From contig JAISVU010000382.1 in NCBI GenBank assembly GCA_031271375.1, forward strand, positions 1-22,505: DNA of 22,505 bases. Direction: 5' to 3'. Origin of the DNA: Clostridiales bacterium. Lineage in GTDB: Bacteria; Bacillota; Clostridia; Lachnospirales; WRAX01. Positions within the stretch are counted from its first letter, which is position 1. Each line of letters starts with the position of its first letter. Below, piece by piece: positions 7,690 to 15,960 of the stretch. The translations under genes and the position numbers were made by a program. A model generated the notes under the pieces. That model saw only the letters and a program-made list of their open reading frames with translations, was not told the origin of the DNA and made no database searches.

Positions 7690-8235
7690 ATGGATTGGGT
7701 AATTATTATCATTATCGCGGCAATCGTTCTTGTCCTGGTATTTTGGTGGATTAGCGCAAGCGCCAATTATAAGCGCATAGCCATCAAGATTTCCGAAGCC
7801 CTGTCTGGCATGGAAGCCGCGCTTACAAAACGCTATGATCTGCTGACCAAAATGCTAGATGCGGTAAAGAACCACAAACAGCACGAGATAGAACTAATCG
7901 CCGAAGGCATTAAGGTACGTAAAGGCATGAGTATAAACGAACTCAGCCAAGCGTCCGTAAAAATGGACAATATGGCCTCTAACCTGAGTATAGTGACGGA
8001 AGCTTACCCTGAGCTTCGCTCATCTGACATATTCAAGGAGCTTCACTCGGGTATACGCGATTCTGAGGAACGTTTACAGGCAGCAACGAGACTGTATAAC
8101 GCCAATGTTACCTCTCTAAATACAGCGGTAAAGGCATTCCCGTCAAGTATCATCGCTAAAGCGCAAAACATTAAGGAGCTTGAATTTTTTTCGGCGGAAG
8201 AAGCGAAACGCGGCAATGATTCTATGGAGTTTTAG
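7690..8235 (+). CDS. lemA: LemA-family membrane protein
   Basis: This 181-residue protein, close to the usual LemA length, has a short N-terminal exterior, one transmembrane helix (about residues 3-22, WVIIIIIAAIVLVLVFWWIS) and a long helical cytoplasmic or exterior body. The family signature is present near the C-terminus: ATRLYNANVTSLNTAVKAFP followed by IIAKAQNIKELEFFSAEE. The start at ATG 7690 is fixed by AGGAGG at 7677-7682; an in-frame ATG at 7585 lies inside the hairpin and is not credible. LemA biochemistry is poorly known; it recurs beside TPM/YgcG proteins and is linked to envelope stress. Here it closes the SPFH/zinc-ribbon/TPM run and may take the place of the coiled-coil PspA found in the B. 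subtilis ydj operon (inference). It stops with TAG. Confidence 0.92.
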   Translation: MDWVIIIIIAAIVLVLVFWWISASANYKRIAIKISEALSGMEAALTKRYDLLTKMLDAVKNHKQHEIELIAEGIKVRKGMSINELSQASVKMDNMASNLSIVTEAYPELRSSDIFKELHSGIRDSEERLQAATRLYNANVTSLNTAVKAFPSSIIAKAQNIKELEFFSAEEAKRGNDSMEF

Positions 8236-8269
8236 CAAACGGTATGGATTGACGGCACAAGAAGGGTTT

Positions 8270-8322
8270 TCGGTTAAAATCCTGCGACTTTCGCTCGCTG
8301 GGTAAAGATACCGTACTATAAT
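8270..8322 (+). promoter_or_regulatory. Promoter with 28-bp repeated element (copy 2) upstream of the exported-protein operon
   Basis: Bases 8270-8297 match copy 1 (2333-2360) at 25 of 28 positions, including the GCGA-CTT-TCGC palindrome. A consensus TATAAT lies at 8317-8322. The distance from GCGA (8284) to the -10 is 33 bases, identical to copy 1. Sequence between element and -10 is not conserved, which points to selection on element and spacing. Confidence 0.6.
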
Positions 8323-8367
8323 AAGTATATCTTTGATTAGATATAAAAAATGAAAGGTGGTTTTGTA

Positions 8368-11079
8368 ATGAAGAAAAGGATTTTAGCAATGCTTTTAGCG
8401 GCGGCAGTGTTCGCGGCGGCTTTCGGGGCCGACCCGAAACCTATAACAGCGTCGGAACCGCCCGTATCAGCCGTTGCGCTGTCTAAAGCCACGCTGTACG
8501 CGGACTTTTCATTTGCCGCCCCGGAAGGCCCGGACAATGTGATAACGCTTAGAGTAACGGCGAACGACATTGACGCGGACAAACTGGCGGAACTGCTCTC
8601 CCAATGGACCGGACTGGACTTTATCTTGGAAAGCTGGGAAGTCACGGGCAAGGAAATCGCGGTAGACTGGTCGGTTGATTCTACCCTTGTCGCGGGTATA
8701 GACGACCTTGAGCTGTGGGATGATGTGGAGTTTGAAAGCGCCGAGAACCTTTACTGGTTTATGATGGACAGCCTCTCCCGGACGCTCAAAGCCAGCCTCG
8801 GCGTTGAAACTGTTTATTATTCTGTTGACGGCGGTGAACCGCTGACATGGGATGAGGGGGTAATGACCGGCCTAACAGTGCTTCCCGTAGACCAGTCATA
8901 CGAGGGCAGCGCGTTCTTCCTTGCCCATGCCGATGTCAAAGGTGGAGATGATGAGGCAACTGACATAGAGCTGTTGGATGATGAGGATGCCAACGCGTAT
9001 TTATTGGATGAAATGTCAGCCCTTGTTGAGCTGGGCATTGACTTTGAGTATTACGGCGATGAAGAAATAGGCGGTGAGGACTGCCGTGTTTTCGAGCTTT
9101 ACTTCTGGTACGGCGAGGATGAGTATGATTATTCCTACATACACGACATAGCCGTAACAGCGTCCGGCGAAATATTCGCCCCGGGCGTGGAGGAAGAATG
9201 GGTTTTAATCGCGGAAGCGGGAGAAGCACCTGAGGGTGCTTACTATCTGGACGGGGAGCCGGACGGCGGCGTCATAACCTTTAACGTAGACGGAAGCGGG
9301 GAGCTGATTTTGCCGGACGATGATATTAACAGCCTTGAAATTGAATGGGTTTCATACGGCGACCGGCTTTATTTTGCGGCGGAGCTTGATGGGGAATACG
9401 AAGCCGACACGTTAATAATCGTTGACGGCGATTTGCTTACGAGCGAGTACGGTGAAGTCTTTATAAGAGAAGAAAGAGAAGAAAAAGAAGGAGAGCCGGA
9501 AAACGAAGACGCGGCCTACGACTATCTATGCGAGGAATTATCCGCATTGACCGCTATTGACTTTGATTTCGTGTTCGATATTGAGACGGGATACGATACG
9601 AATTTCGACACAATCACCCGGATTGACGACCAGGACTGCCGGGTTTTTGACATTGTAGCGGCCTATGGGATTGACGATGGCGTTTATGCCTATGCCGACA
9701 GCGTAGCTGTTTCCCCGGATGGCAGTCTGTACTTCCCTGTGATTGATTTTGAGGATTTATCAGCGGAGGAATGGGAACAGGAGGAACAGATTGATTTTAT
9801 GCCGGAAGGCGTTTACTACTATGAAGGAGACCCTGAAATGGGCGGTTTGGCCTTCCAAAAGGACGGAACCCTGACAGTCACGGACATGGACGGGGAAGAA
9901 GTGGGCGGTAAGTGGGCCGTGTATGGAAACAGAGCATACATGATTGTAGATTACATGGACGATACATTCGGAGCCGCGGCCTTGTATATTGGAGGCGAGG
10001 ACGCGCTTTATGGAGCGCTTGGAGAGAGCTTTTTCAGGGAGGGCGGGGAAACCACACCAGTAGAATTATCGGATGAGCAGACCGCCCTTGATTATCTTAA
10101 CACAGAGCTAGCCGGTTTTATAGATATGGGGATGGAGCTTGAGTATTATGACACTGACGAAATTGACGGCGAGGAGCATTTCGTTTTCGAGCTTTACATG
10201 AATTACGGCGACGATGATACCGATTATTTATGTGATTTCGCTGTTGGAAATGACGGTACGGTTTTGGCTGAGGACTTTAACTACGATTGGTTTGAGCTTG
10301 GATCCTTTGAAGCCGTGCCGGAGGGAACTTACGCCTTAAACAAAGACATGGCAAACGGATATATAACCTTCAACGCTGACGGCACGTTAAAACTCGGCGC
10401 TCCCTACGACGAAATGATTACTGTGGAGGGGGTCTGGAGCGCGTATGGCAGCCTTATCTATATCTTGGTTGACCTTGAAGATGAGACAAATGTTTTACCT
10501 TTGGTCGCTAAGGATAACAATTCGCTCCTTATGAACGCCGAGGAGGGCTTCTATAAGGAAGAAAGCGGCTCCCTCATTCCGGAAGCGGACAGCGCGTATG
10601 ACTTCCTGATTAACGCCGCCGCGCCCGCCATCGCGCAGTCAAGGTTTGACTTCGTTTTTGAGGAAAACATCAAACTGGAAGACGAGGAGGCGCGGGTTTT
10701 CGCCCTGGTGTGGGAAGACACCGAAGGCGTCAGCAGAACAATACTTGATTACTTTGCCGTCACGAAGAGCCTTGACCTCTATATCCTGAACATTTTGGAA
10801 TCGGAATGGGCCGGGATTGAGCTGCCGGGATATGAAATTGGCGGCTATTATTATTACAACAGCGACCCCGAGGATAACGAGCTTTACTTCTATATGGACG
10901 GCACGGTTGATCTTGAGGACGAGGATTCTCTGTATGAGGGAGAATACACCGTAATCGGTGATCGTTGCTATATTATGCTGGAGGAGGAGGGCGAGGCTGT
11001 CTTTAGCTGTCTCTACATTCAGAACGAAGAAACCCTGATAATTGACGAGGAAGATCATTATTCAACGGAGGTGGAATAA
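8368..11079 (+). CDS. Large acidic exported protein with four tandem repeats
   Basis: ATG 8368 (MKKRILAMLLAAAVFAAAFG) is preferred over 8350 because AAAGGTGG lies just before it. The 903-residue product has a signal peptide, an N-terminal domain (about 25-195), and four related units starting near 208, 382, 572 and 741, each about 160-190 residues. Each unit begins with a helix such as AYDYLCEELSAL or ALDYLNTELAGF. It continues with IdGEdCRVFEL-type strands and an AV-x-DG-x-I/L-Y strand, then a second half with EGxYYxxxDP, ITFNxDG and YGxRxYxxxE. Asp/Glu content is extreme, so it may bind cations or be a cell-surface electrostatic layer. No lipobox, sortase motif or membrane anchor is visible, so it is probably secreted. 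It heads the operon behind promoter copy 2. I do not recognise a named family. Confidence 0.85.
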   Translation: MKKRILAMLLAAAVFAAAFGADPKPITASEPPVSAVALSKATLYADFSFAAPEGPDNVITLRVTANDIDADKLAELLSQWTGLDFILESWEVTGKEIAVDWSVDSTLVAGIDDLELWDDVEFESAENLYWFMMDSLSRTLKASLGVETVYYSVDGGEPLTWDEGVMTGLTVLPVDQSYEGSAFFLAHADVKGGDDEATDIELLDDEDANAYLLDEMSALVELGIDFEYYGDEEIGGEDCRVFELYFWYGEDEYDYSYIHDIAVTASGEIFAPGVEEEWVLIAEAGEAPEGAYYLDGEPDGGVITFNVDGSGELILPDDDINSLEIEWVSYGDRLYFAAELDGEYEADTLIIVDGDLLTSEYGEVFIREEREEKEGEPENEDAAYDYLCEELSALTAIDFDFVFDIETGYDTNFDTITRIDDQDCRVFDIVAAYGIDDGVYAYADSVAVSPDGSLYFPVIDFEDLSAEEWEQEEQIDFMPEGVYYYEGDPEMGGLAFQKDGTLTVTDMDGEEVGGKWAVYGNRAYMIVDYMDDTFGAAALYIGGEDALYGALGESFFREGGETTPVELSDEQTALDYLNTELAGFIDMGMELEYYDTDEIDGEEHFVFELYMNYGDDDTDYLCDFAVGNDGTVLAEDFNYDWFELGSFEAVPEGTYALNKDMANGYITFNADGTLKLGAPYDEMITVEGVWSAYGSLIYILVDLEDETNVLPLVAKDNNSLLMNAEEGFYKEESGSLIPEADSAYDFLINAAAPAIAQSRFDFVFEENIKLEDEEARVFALVWEDTEGVSRTILDYFAVTKSLDLYILNILESEWAGIELPGYEIGGYYYYNSDPEDNELYFYMDGTVDLEDEDSLYEGEYTVIGDRCYIMLEEEGEAVFSCLYIQNEETLIIDEEDHYSTEVE

Positions 11080-11082
11080 ACG

Positions 11083-12342
11083 ATGAAGCGCGGACGTTTT
11101 ATCGCCGCTTTAGCGGCGCTGGCTCTTGTCATAGCAGCTATGCCGGCTTTAAATATCCAAGCCGCTTATAACATAAACGGATGGTTCAGCACGGAAAGCT
11201 CTGGCAGCTATAGTTCCGCCCGCTTTAACTTTAAAGCCGACGGGACGGTGGATATTGAGCGGGATTATGGGGACAGCGGAACATATAAATACGCGATAAG
11301 CGGCGACAACATAACCGTTGATTACTCGGAATTTCTGCTCGAAATCTTTATTATCGACGACGAACTGCTTTGCCCGAACAACTGGGATTCCAGTAATGCC
11401 TTCGGGAATTATCTGTACAAGGACGCTCAAGTGGCGGAGCTTTCAAACGTACACTATGACCCAGACAGCGGACTGGTGTTCAATTATCCTGATACCGTTG
11501 AGCTTTTAACGGACAGGTTGACCTCGGACCCTTCCGAAGCAGCGGCGATCAGGGCGGGGGGCTACTCTTACCATCTGATGTTCTTTGACCGGGACGCGGA
11601 ATACCGTGAATTATCGGAGGCGGGTTACAGCGACTTCGAGATTCTTGAGAGCTTCATTAACGCTTTTCTTACAGATTATTCTTCTGAGATATATGGCGTA
11701 TATGAGCCTTACTACGATGTTGACGGTGGAAGTTACTCCGTGCCTATAGACCTTGAGGCGCAGTACGATGAAAAAGGGGAAGCAATAGCGTTTTCCAGAA
11801 CAAATCTAAGGGTGCTGGGCGGCGGCAATCAGTGGATTGTTTACGGCGAACTGACCAATGCGGGGGACGGACGGGCAGCGCTTACCGTGATGATATATCC
11901 GCGAAACCACATTACCTTCGTATCCGTTCTCAATGAAATAATGCTCAGTCTCCGATTTTCCGGGGACGGGACTTATTCCGCCGCGTATAATCCGCGCGTA
12001 CCCGCCCGGGAGGAATGGGAAGAACCGTCGGTCTATGTGCCGCAGACTGTCCGGTTTTTATCAGCCGAGCCGGTTGACGGCAAGCTCAGGTTCATCTTTG
12101 AATATGACAAACCACAGGGCCATTTGACGATTGAGCTTTTTACTGATGCCGGCTCCTACATTTTCGGTTATGAGACGAAAAATGAACTGGATAAGGAGAG
12201 CGGCACTCATAATATCAACTGGGACTATACTTGTTTTGACGGTACGAAAGCAGCCGACGGCCTGTATATGATGAGATTCTGGACGGACGAGTCCCCGGAG
12301 ATGGATGAAGAGTTTGAATATTTCTACGTCGACAGGGAGTAA
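11083..12342 (+). CDS. Exported protein with C-terminal FlgD/Ig-like domain
   Basis: This 419-residue protein starts three bases after the previous stop, with GGAGGTGG placed inside the end of that gene. The signal peptide ends near NIQAAYN (residue about 28). The first mature domain (about 28-110) has the pattern FNFKADGTVDIERDYGDSG followed by YKYAISGDNITVDY, like the second half of the repeats in the upstream 903-residue protein. A middle domain (about 115-310) is unassigned. The last about 95 residues (LTIELFTDAGSYIF... INWDYTCFDGTKAADGLYMMRFWTD) match the FlgD-type Ig fold seen at the ends of exported proteins, including the WDGxxxxGxxxxxGxY signature in altered form (WDYTCFDGTKAADGLY). 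It has no anchor. Function is unknown; operon position ties it to its neighbours. Confidence 0.85.
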   Translation: MKRGRFIAALAALALVIAAMPALNIQAAYNINGWFSTESSGSYSSARFNFKADGTVDIERDYGDSGTYKYAISGDNITVDYSEFLLEIFIIDDELLCPNNWDSSNAFGNYLYKDAQVAELSNVHYDPDSGLVFNYPDTVELLTDRLTSDPSEAAAIRAGGYSYHLMFFDRDAEYRELSEAGYSDFEILESFINAFLTDYSSEIYGVYEPYYDVDGGSYSVPIDLEAQYDEKGEAIAFSRTNLRVLGGGNQWIVYGELTNAGDGRAALTVMIYPRNHITFVSVLNEIMLSLRFSGDGTYSAAYNPRVPAREEWEEPSVYVPQTVRFLSAEPVDGKLRFIFEYDKPQGHLTIELFTDAGSYIFGYETKNELDKESGTHNINWDYTCFDGTKAADGLYMMRFWTDESPEMDEEFEYFYVDRE

Positions 12343-12345
12343 GTC

Positions 12346-12513
12346 ATGACAGTGTGGCTTGCGGGGGTGATATGCGCGGCGAGCTTTGCGGCAGGGGTAT
12401 ATTTGATAAAGAGCCGTAAACAAAAGGTCTTAGGCGCGGTATGTATAGCGGTTTCAGTAGCGGCTGGGCTTTATATCATGGCGGCGGCGGTATTAATAGA
12501 CGGTATCAGATGA
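12346..12513 (+). CDS. Small 55-residue protein with two transmembrane helices
   Basis: An ATG three bases after the previous stop opens a 55-codon frame ending TGA at 12511-12513; the next gene starts 19 bases later. The preceding AGGGAG (about 12334-12339) is a suitable ribosome site. The product is two hydrophobic helices (about 3-21, VWLAGVICAASFAAGVYLI, and 28-51) joined by the basic turn KSRKQK, with a short acidic/basic end DGIR. The positive-inside rule puts the turn in the cytoplasm. It exactly fills the gap in an otherwise gapless operon, and nothing else explains the gap. It could be a small helper for export or membrane tethering of the neighbouring proteins (inference). Confidence 0.7.
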   Translation: MTVWLAGVICAASFAAGVYLIKSRKQKVLGAVCIAVSVAAGLYIMAAAVLIDGIR

Positions 12514-12532
12514 GAAAGGATGAGCTGAGAAA

Positions 12533-13291
12533 ATGAAAAAAACCCGGTTTATAGCGGGAGTATTAAGCATGACGCTGGCGCTTTCAGCCTGTGGGACCCT
12601 TAATAAGCTGGCAGAGGAGAAAGCCGCCCCTGAAAACCCGCGTATCGGTTTTATGACCCAGGAATACATCGGCGACAATATCGCCGAGATTCCTTATATA
12701 GAGTATGACGGCGAGACTAACCCGGAGATTGAATCTATAAACCGTTCATTGAACCAGGGAATCCAACAGGTTTATGACGGATTTATGGAAACGGCGGATG
12801 AGGACGCGTGGATTGAGATAAAATCCTATCCTTTCACTTCCGAACGGTTCCTTCAAGCTGTGGTTACGCATGTGGTTTACCCCACATACGGCACTGACGG
12901 CGATATGCTCAGCGTGAACTATGACAAGGTTTCGGAAGTGTGGCTCAGCACGGAAGCAGCGCTGGAGTACGCGGAGTTGCGGGCAGAAGATTTGGTTCAT
13001 AATGTGACCGGCCTCTTTGAGCCGGAGTATCCGAGCCAGAGTGTAGGCGAAGTGAAGGTTTCCGGCTTCCTCGTCCATGAGTACCCGGAAGAAATTGACG
13101 GGGATAGTTTGTTTATTGAATTTCTTCTTGAGATAACAGTGGAAAACAGCGAGGCCGAGCCGTGGAAGTCGTTCTACAGTTACACTCCTCGGCTGGAGTC
13201 CCTGTTCAGGCTGAATTCATCCTGCCTGTTCGACCCATTTGACATGGATCAAGCAGACCCGCCGCTGTTTTATCAAACGACCGGAGAATAA
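12533..13291 (+). CDS. Lipoprotein sharing a domain with the protein at 14084
   Basis: This 252-residue protein has a lipobox LSAC with lipidation Cys20, so it should sit on the outer face of the membrane. A GAAAGGA-type ribosome site precedes ATG 12533. The single mature domain follows the order GFMTQEYIGDNIAEIPYIEYDG, then IEIKSYPFTSERFLQAVVTHVVYP, then VSGFLV...DSLFIEFLLEITVE and FDPFD. The N-terminal part of the 612-residue protein two genes downstream has the same order (IIVQDYEGENAVEIMFFQYDG, LLIQSYPFDDGDNVQLVITSRVFP, VEATGFII...DIVFLLEVTQE, LDPYSPFD), so the two are paralogous in this region. Family name not recognised. Its neighbours upstream and downstream are all exported. Confidence 0.82.
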   Translation: MKKTRFIAGVLSMTLALSACGTLNKLAEEKAAPENPRIGFMTQEYIGDNIAEIPYIEYDGETNPEIESINRSLNQGIQQVYDGFMETADEDAWIEIKSYPFTSERFLQAVVTHVVYPTYGTDGDMLSVNYDKVSEVWLSTEAALEYAELRAEDLVHNVTGLFEPEYPSQSVGEVKVSGFLVHEYPEEIDGDSLFIEFLLEITVENSEAEPWKSFYSYTPRLESLFRLNSSCLFDPFDMDQADPPLFYQTTGE

Positions 13292-13310
13292 AAAAGAAAG
13301 GGTGTTGTAT

Positions 13311-14069
13311 ATGAAAAAGAGATTAACCGCGTTACTGTTGAGTGTTCTTACCGCGATTGCGTCGCTGGGCTTGTTCTCCGTTCCCGCGATGGCCGCTCAA
13401 TCCTCCGACTTTGGAATGTACGTGAGGAAGTACACCTTCCATTATTACAGCGACGCCGAGAAGATAGGCTTTCATCTTGTCCTCGGCGCGGAAAAAAGCT
13501 ACGACGTGACTTATACCGTCAAGCTGGTGGATGAAGCCGGAACGCAGCTTGCGTCCTGGGACCCTGTCACTTATTACGGCGGGAACAAAAGAAATTTCCG
13601 CATATATAACCTCACTGATACATCACGCCTTAACTGGGGCGAAGATTACACGCTGAAGGTCACGGGCAAATGTCTGGCCAACGGCAAAGAACAGTCGTTT
13701 ACATGGAATTTTAAATTCAACCATTGGCCCAGCGTTTTTAACTATACAAAGGAAGAGTTGGGCAAAGCCGTAAAATACGAGTTTCTTGAGTACGACTACG
13801 GTGATTTTGCTTTTAACCTTTGGCTTTCCGCCAATGAAGGCTATGATGCAACTTACAAGGTCCGTATCATCGATCCCGATGGCAAGACCAAATACATTTT
13901 TGGCGATACGAACGCGGCTGCCTGGTCCGGCGAAAATAAATGGAAGTTTTCAACCAAGGGCATGATGGCGGACAAGGCCGGAGAATGGACAATCCGGGTT
14001 GACGGCATGGTTGACTTCGACGGGATACACAACATGCAATATTGGAATTTCAAATATAATCTTAACTGA
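13311..14069 (+). CDS. Exported protein of two tandem beta-sandwich repeats
   Basis: ATG 13311 follows AGAAAGGGTG (about 13294-13303) and opens a typical signal peptide ending VPAMAA (cut near residue 29); the frame is open upstream to 13239 but that part overlaps the previous gene. The 252-residue product has two copies of a roughly 100-residue beta-rich unit. The first (about 38-137) contains FHLVLGAEKSYDVTYTVKLVDEAG and ends QSFTWNFKFN; the second (about 150-250) contains FNLWLSANEGYDATYKVRIIDPDG and ends MQYWNFKYN. Each has an EDYTLKVTG or GEWTIRVDG strand, consistent with an Ig-like fold. No anchor, catalytic motif or cysteine pair is evident. The stop TGA overlaps an ATG that lies just before the true start of the next gene. 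Confidence 0.85.
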   Translation: MKKRLTALLLSVLTAIASLGLFSVPAMAAQSSDFGMYVRKYTFHYYSDAEKIGFHLVLGAEKSYDVTYTVKLVDEAGTQLASWDPVTYYGGNKRNFRIYNLTDTSRLNWGEDYTLKVTGKCLANGKEQSFTWNFKFNHWPSVFNYTKEELGKAVKYEFLEYDYGDFAFNLWLSANEGYDATYKVRIIDPDGKTKYIFGDTNAAAWSGENKWKFSTKGMMADKAGEWTIRVDGMVDFDGIHNMQYWNFKYNLN

Positions 14070-14083
14070 TGGAGGGACTGACG

Positions 14084-15922
14084 ATGAAGAAACTTATAGC
14101 CGTCGCGCTGTGCTTCTGCCTGTCGCTGGCCGCGCTCACGGTCTACGCTGACGAGCTGCGGATTGACAATTCGGAAACGGGCATCGGGATAATTGTCCAG
14201 GACTACGAGGGAGAAAATGCCGTTGAAATCATGTTCTTTCAATATGACGGCGTTCAGGATGCCTTTGAGGAGTATAACTGGCAAAACCCGACCCTTGAAC
14301 TGCTCAATAACGACATCATGGCGGGGCCTTGGTTAATCTGGCAGGATTACGAGGAAGGAACCCTTGAGCTTACGGGCCTCCCCGCCGAGAAACTGCTGAT
14401 TCAGTCCTATCCCTTTGACGACGGCGACAATGTGCAGCTTGTTATTACCTCACGGGTATTTCCAGAGGTTAATCACGAGGAGTACACGAACATCTGGAGC
14501 TATAACTTCAGGCGGTCTGACAATAGTATAACCGAGCTTGATGATATGCTGGAAAAGTACGAGCTGACCCAGGAAAGCCTGTATGAGATGTTCGAGGAAT
14601 TTAACGACATTGAAGCCGTTTTAGCAAGTGTGGAGGCCACAGGCTTTATAATCGACGGGGAAGATATAGTGTTTCTTCTGGAAGTAACTCAGGAGGGCGA
14701 GGCAGACTTCTTTAAAGATTTTGCTATATATGAATCTGAGACCGGTGAGTTTCGGCTCCTTGACCCCTACTCGCCTTTTGATGAGATTTACACACCCTTA
14801 CTCACTGCCGACACGACCGGCATGGAAGAAATTGATGCCGGATTCTTCGGGCTTGACGGAGTGTTTTTCTTAGAGCTGCAAGGCTTCGAGGCTGCTATGG
14901 ATACGCCGTATGACGAAGAAACTCTGGCGGCGCGTGTCGCGGAATTGGAAGGAGCCGGGATAACGGACCTATCTGATTTCAAAGCGGAGATGTCGGAGGA
15001 TTACTCTGCAATGCTTACCTTTCCAACGTGGCTTTGCTCCTACACTGTGGGAGACAATGAGGATATGAATTACTGTACCGACCTAATCTTTCAAACCGAT
15101 ACCCACGAATTCCGCGTCCACATTACCGTGGACGCCGATTTCGCGGCGGAATACGTTGAACTGACAGAACAGATTTTTAACAGCACAGAGCTGAAAGACC
15201 CCGTGTACAGTTTCATTGATTATAGCAATATGATTGAGATGAATTATCCCGTCTCGTTTGCGGAAACCGCCGAATCCCATAACAGCGGCGCGCTGCTCTT
15301 TCACTCCAAGCCGGACAGCCAGGTTTTAGTGTATGGAGCGTCTGCCGACGCGGACGCCCAGCAAGAGTTAATTGACATGGCCGGGATGAGCGAGAGTAAG
15401 GAGCTTGAAAGCGGCGCGCTCATCGGCTGGGGCGAGGATTACGATGCGGAGACGGATAAAGCGTCTTATGTCGCTTATCTGTGGGTCATGGATGCCGAAG
15501 AGTATTTCAACTTTGAAAGCGCGACTTGGTATCCCGCTGCCGCCGTTATCTGCGATACAGAGGAAGAGGCCAAGCTGTGGTATAACCGGATTGAGAACGG
15601 GGACATTTATTTCCTTAGCGTAAACGGCCTGGACGCAGAAGAAGGACGCGGCGATTTCTTTGAGTCAGACTTTCTATGCGTGAGTGAGGAAGAAGCGATG
15701 AATATTCTCGCGGACGCGCTGTACTATAAGCTGGATGAAGGTTTGACGCTTGTATCGGGAGGCGCGAGTGATATGGATGGCATCCCTTGCTGGAGCTTCG
15801 CCCTGGGAACGGACACGGAGGAAAAGTTCACGGCGGAGGAGCATTATGTGGTGACCTTTGAAGGCGAGATATTCGTGTACGATGTTATAAGCGATTCATA
15901 CGAACCCTTCGCTTTCGGTTGA
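14084..15922 (+). CDS. Exported three-part protein linking the domains of its neighbours
   Basis: ATG 14084 is preferred over 14069 because GGAGGG at 14071-14076 is well spaced to it. The 612-residue protein has a signal peptide ending LTVYA. Its first domain (about 25-245) is paralogous to the lipoprotein at 12533. A middle domain (about 270-370) contains LTFPTWLCSYTVGDNEDMNY and ITVDADFAAEYVELTEQI. The C-terminal domain (about 530-612) contains EEEAMNILADALYYKL, then MDGIPCWSFALG and YVVTFEGEIFVYD. This last domain follows the first half of the repeats in the protein at 8368 (YDYLCEELSAL; DDQDCRVFDI; AVSPDGSLYF). It therefore bridges two families in one operon. It is the last of the exported genes and precedes the KTR gene. 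Function is unknown. Confidence 0.85.
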   Translation: MKKLIAVALCFCLSLAALTVYADELRIDNSETGIGIIVQDYEGENAVEIMFFQYDGVQDAFEEYNWQNPTLELLNNDIMAGPWLIWQDYEEGTLELTGLPAEKLLIQSYPFDDGDNVQLVITSRVFPEVNHEEYTNIWSYNFRRSDNSITELDDMLEKYELTQESLYEMFEEFNDIEAVLASVEATGFIIDGEDIVFLLEVTQEGEADFFKDFAIYESETGEFRLLDPYSPFDEIYTPLLTADTTGMEEIDAGFFGLDGVFFLELQGFEAAMDTPYDEETLAARVAELEGAGITDLSDFKAEMSEDYSAMLTFPTWLCSYTVGDNEDMNYCTDLIFQTDTHEFRVHITVDADFAAEYVELTEQIFNSTELKDPVYSFIDYSNMIEMNYPVSFAETAESHNSGALLFHSKPDSQVLVYGASADADAQQELIDMAGMSESKELESGALIGWGEDYDAETDKASYVAYLWVMDAEEYFNFESATWYPAAAVICDTEEEAKLWYNRIENGDIYFLSVNGLDAEEGRGDFFESDFLCVSEEEAMNILADALYYKLDEGLTLVSGGASDMDGIPCWSFALGTDTEEKFTAEEHYVVTFEGEIFVYDVISDSYEPFAFG

Positions 15923-15960
15923 AAGCCTTGTCAGAATGGCCTCTTTGCCACACTTTGTTT

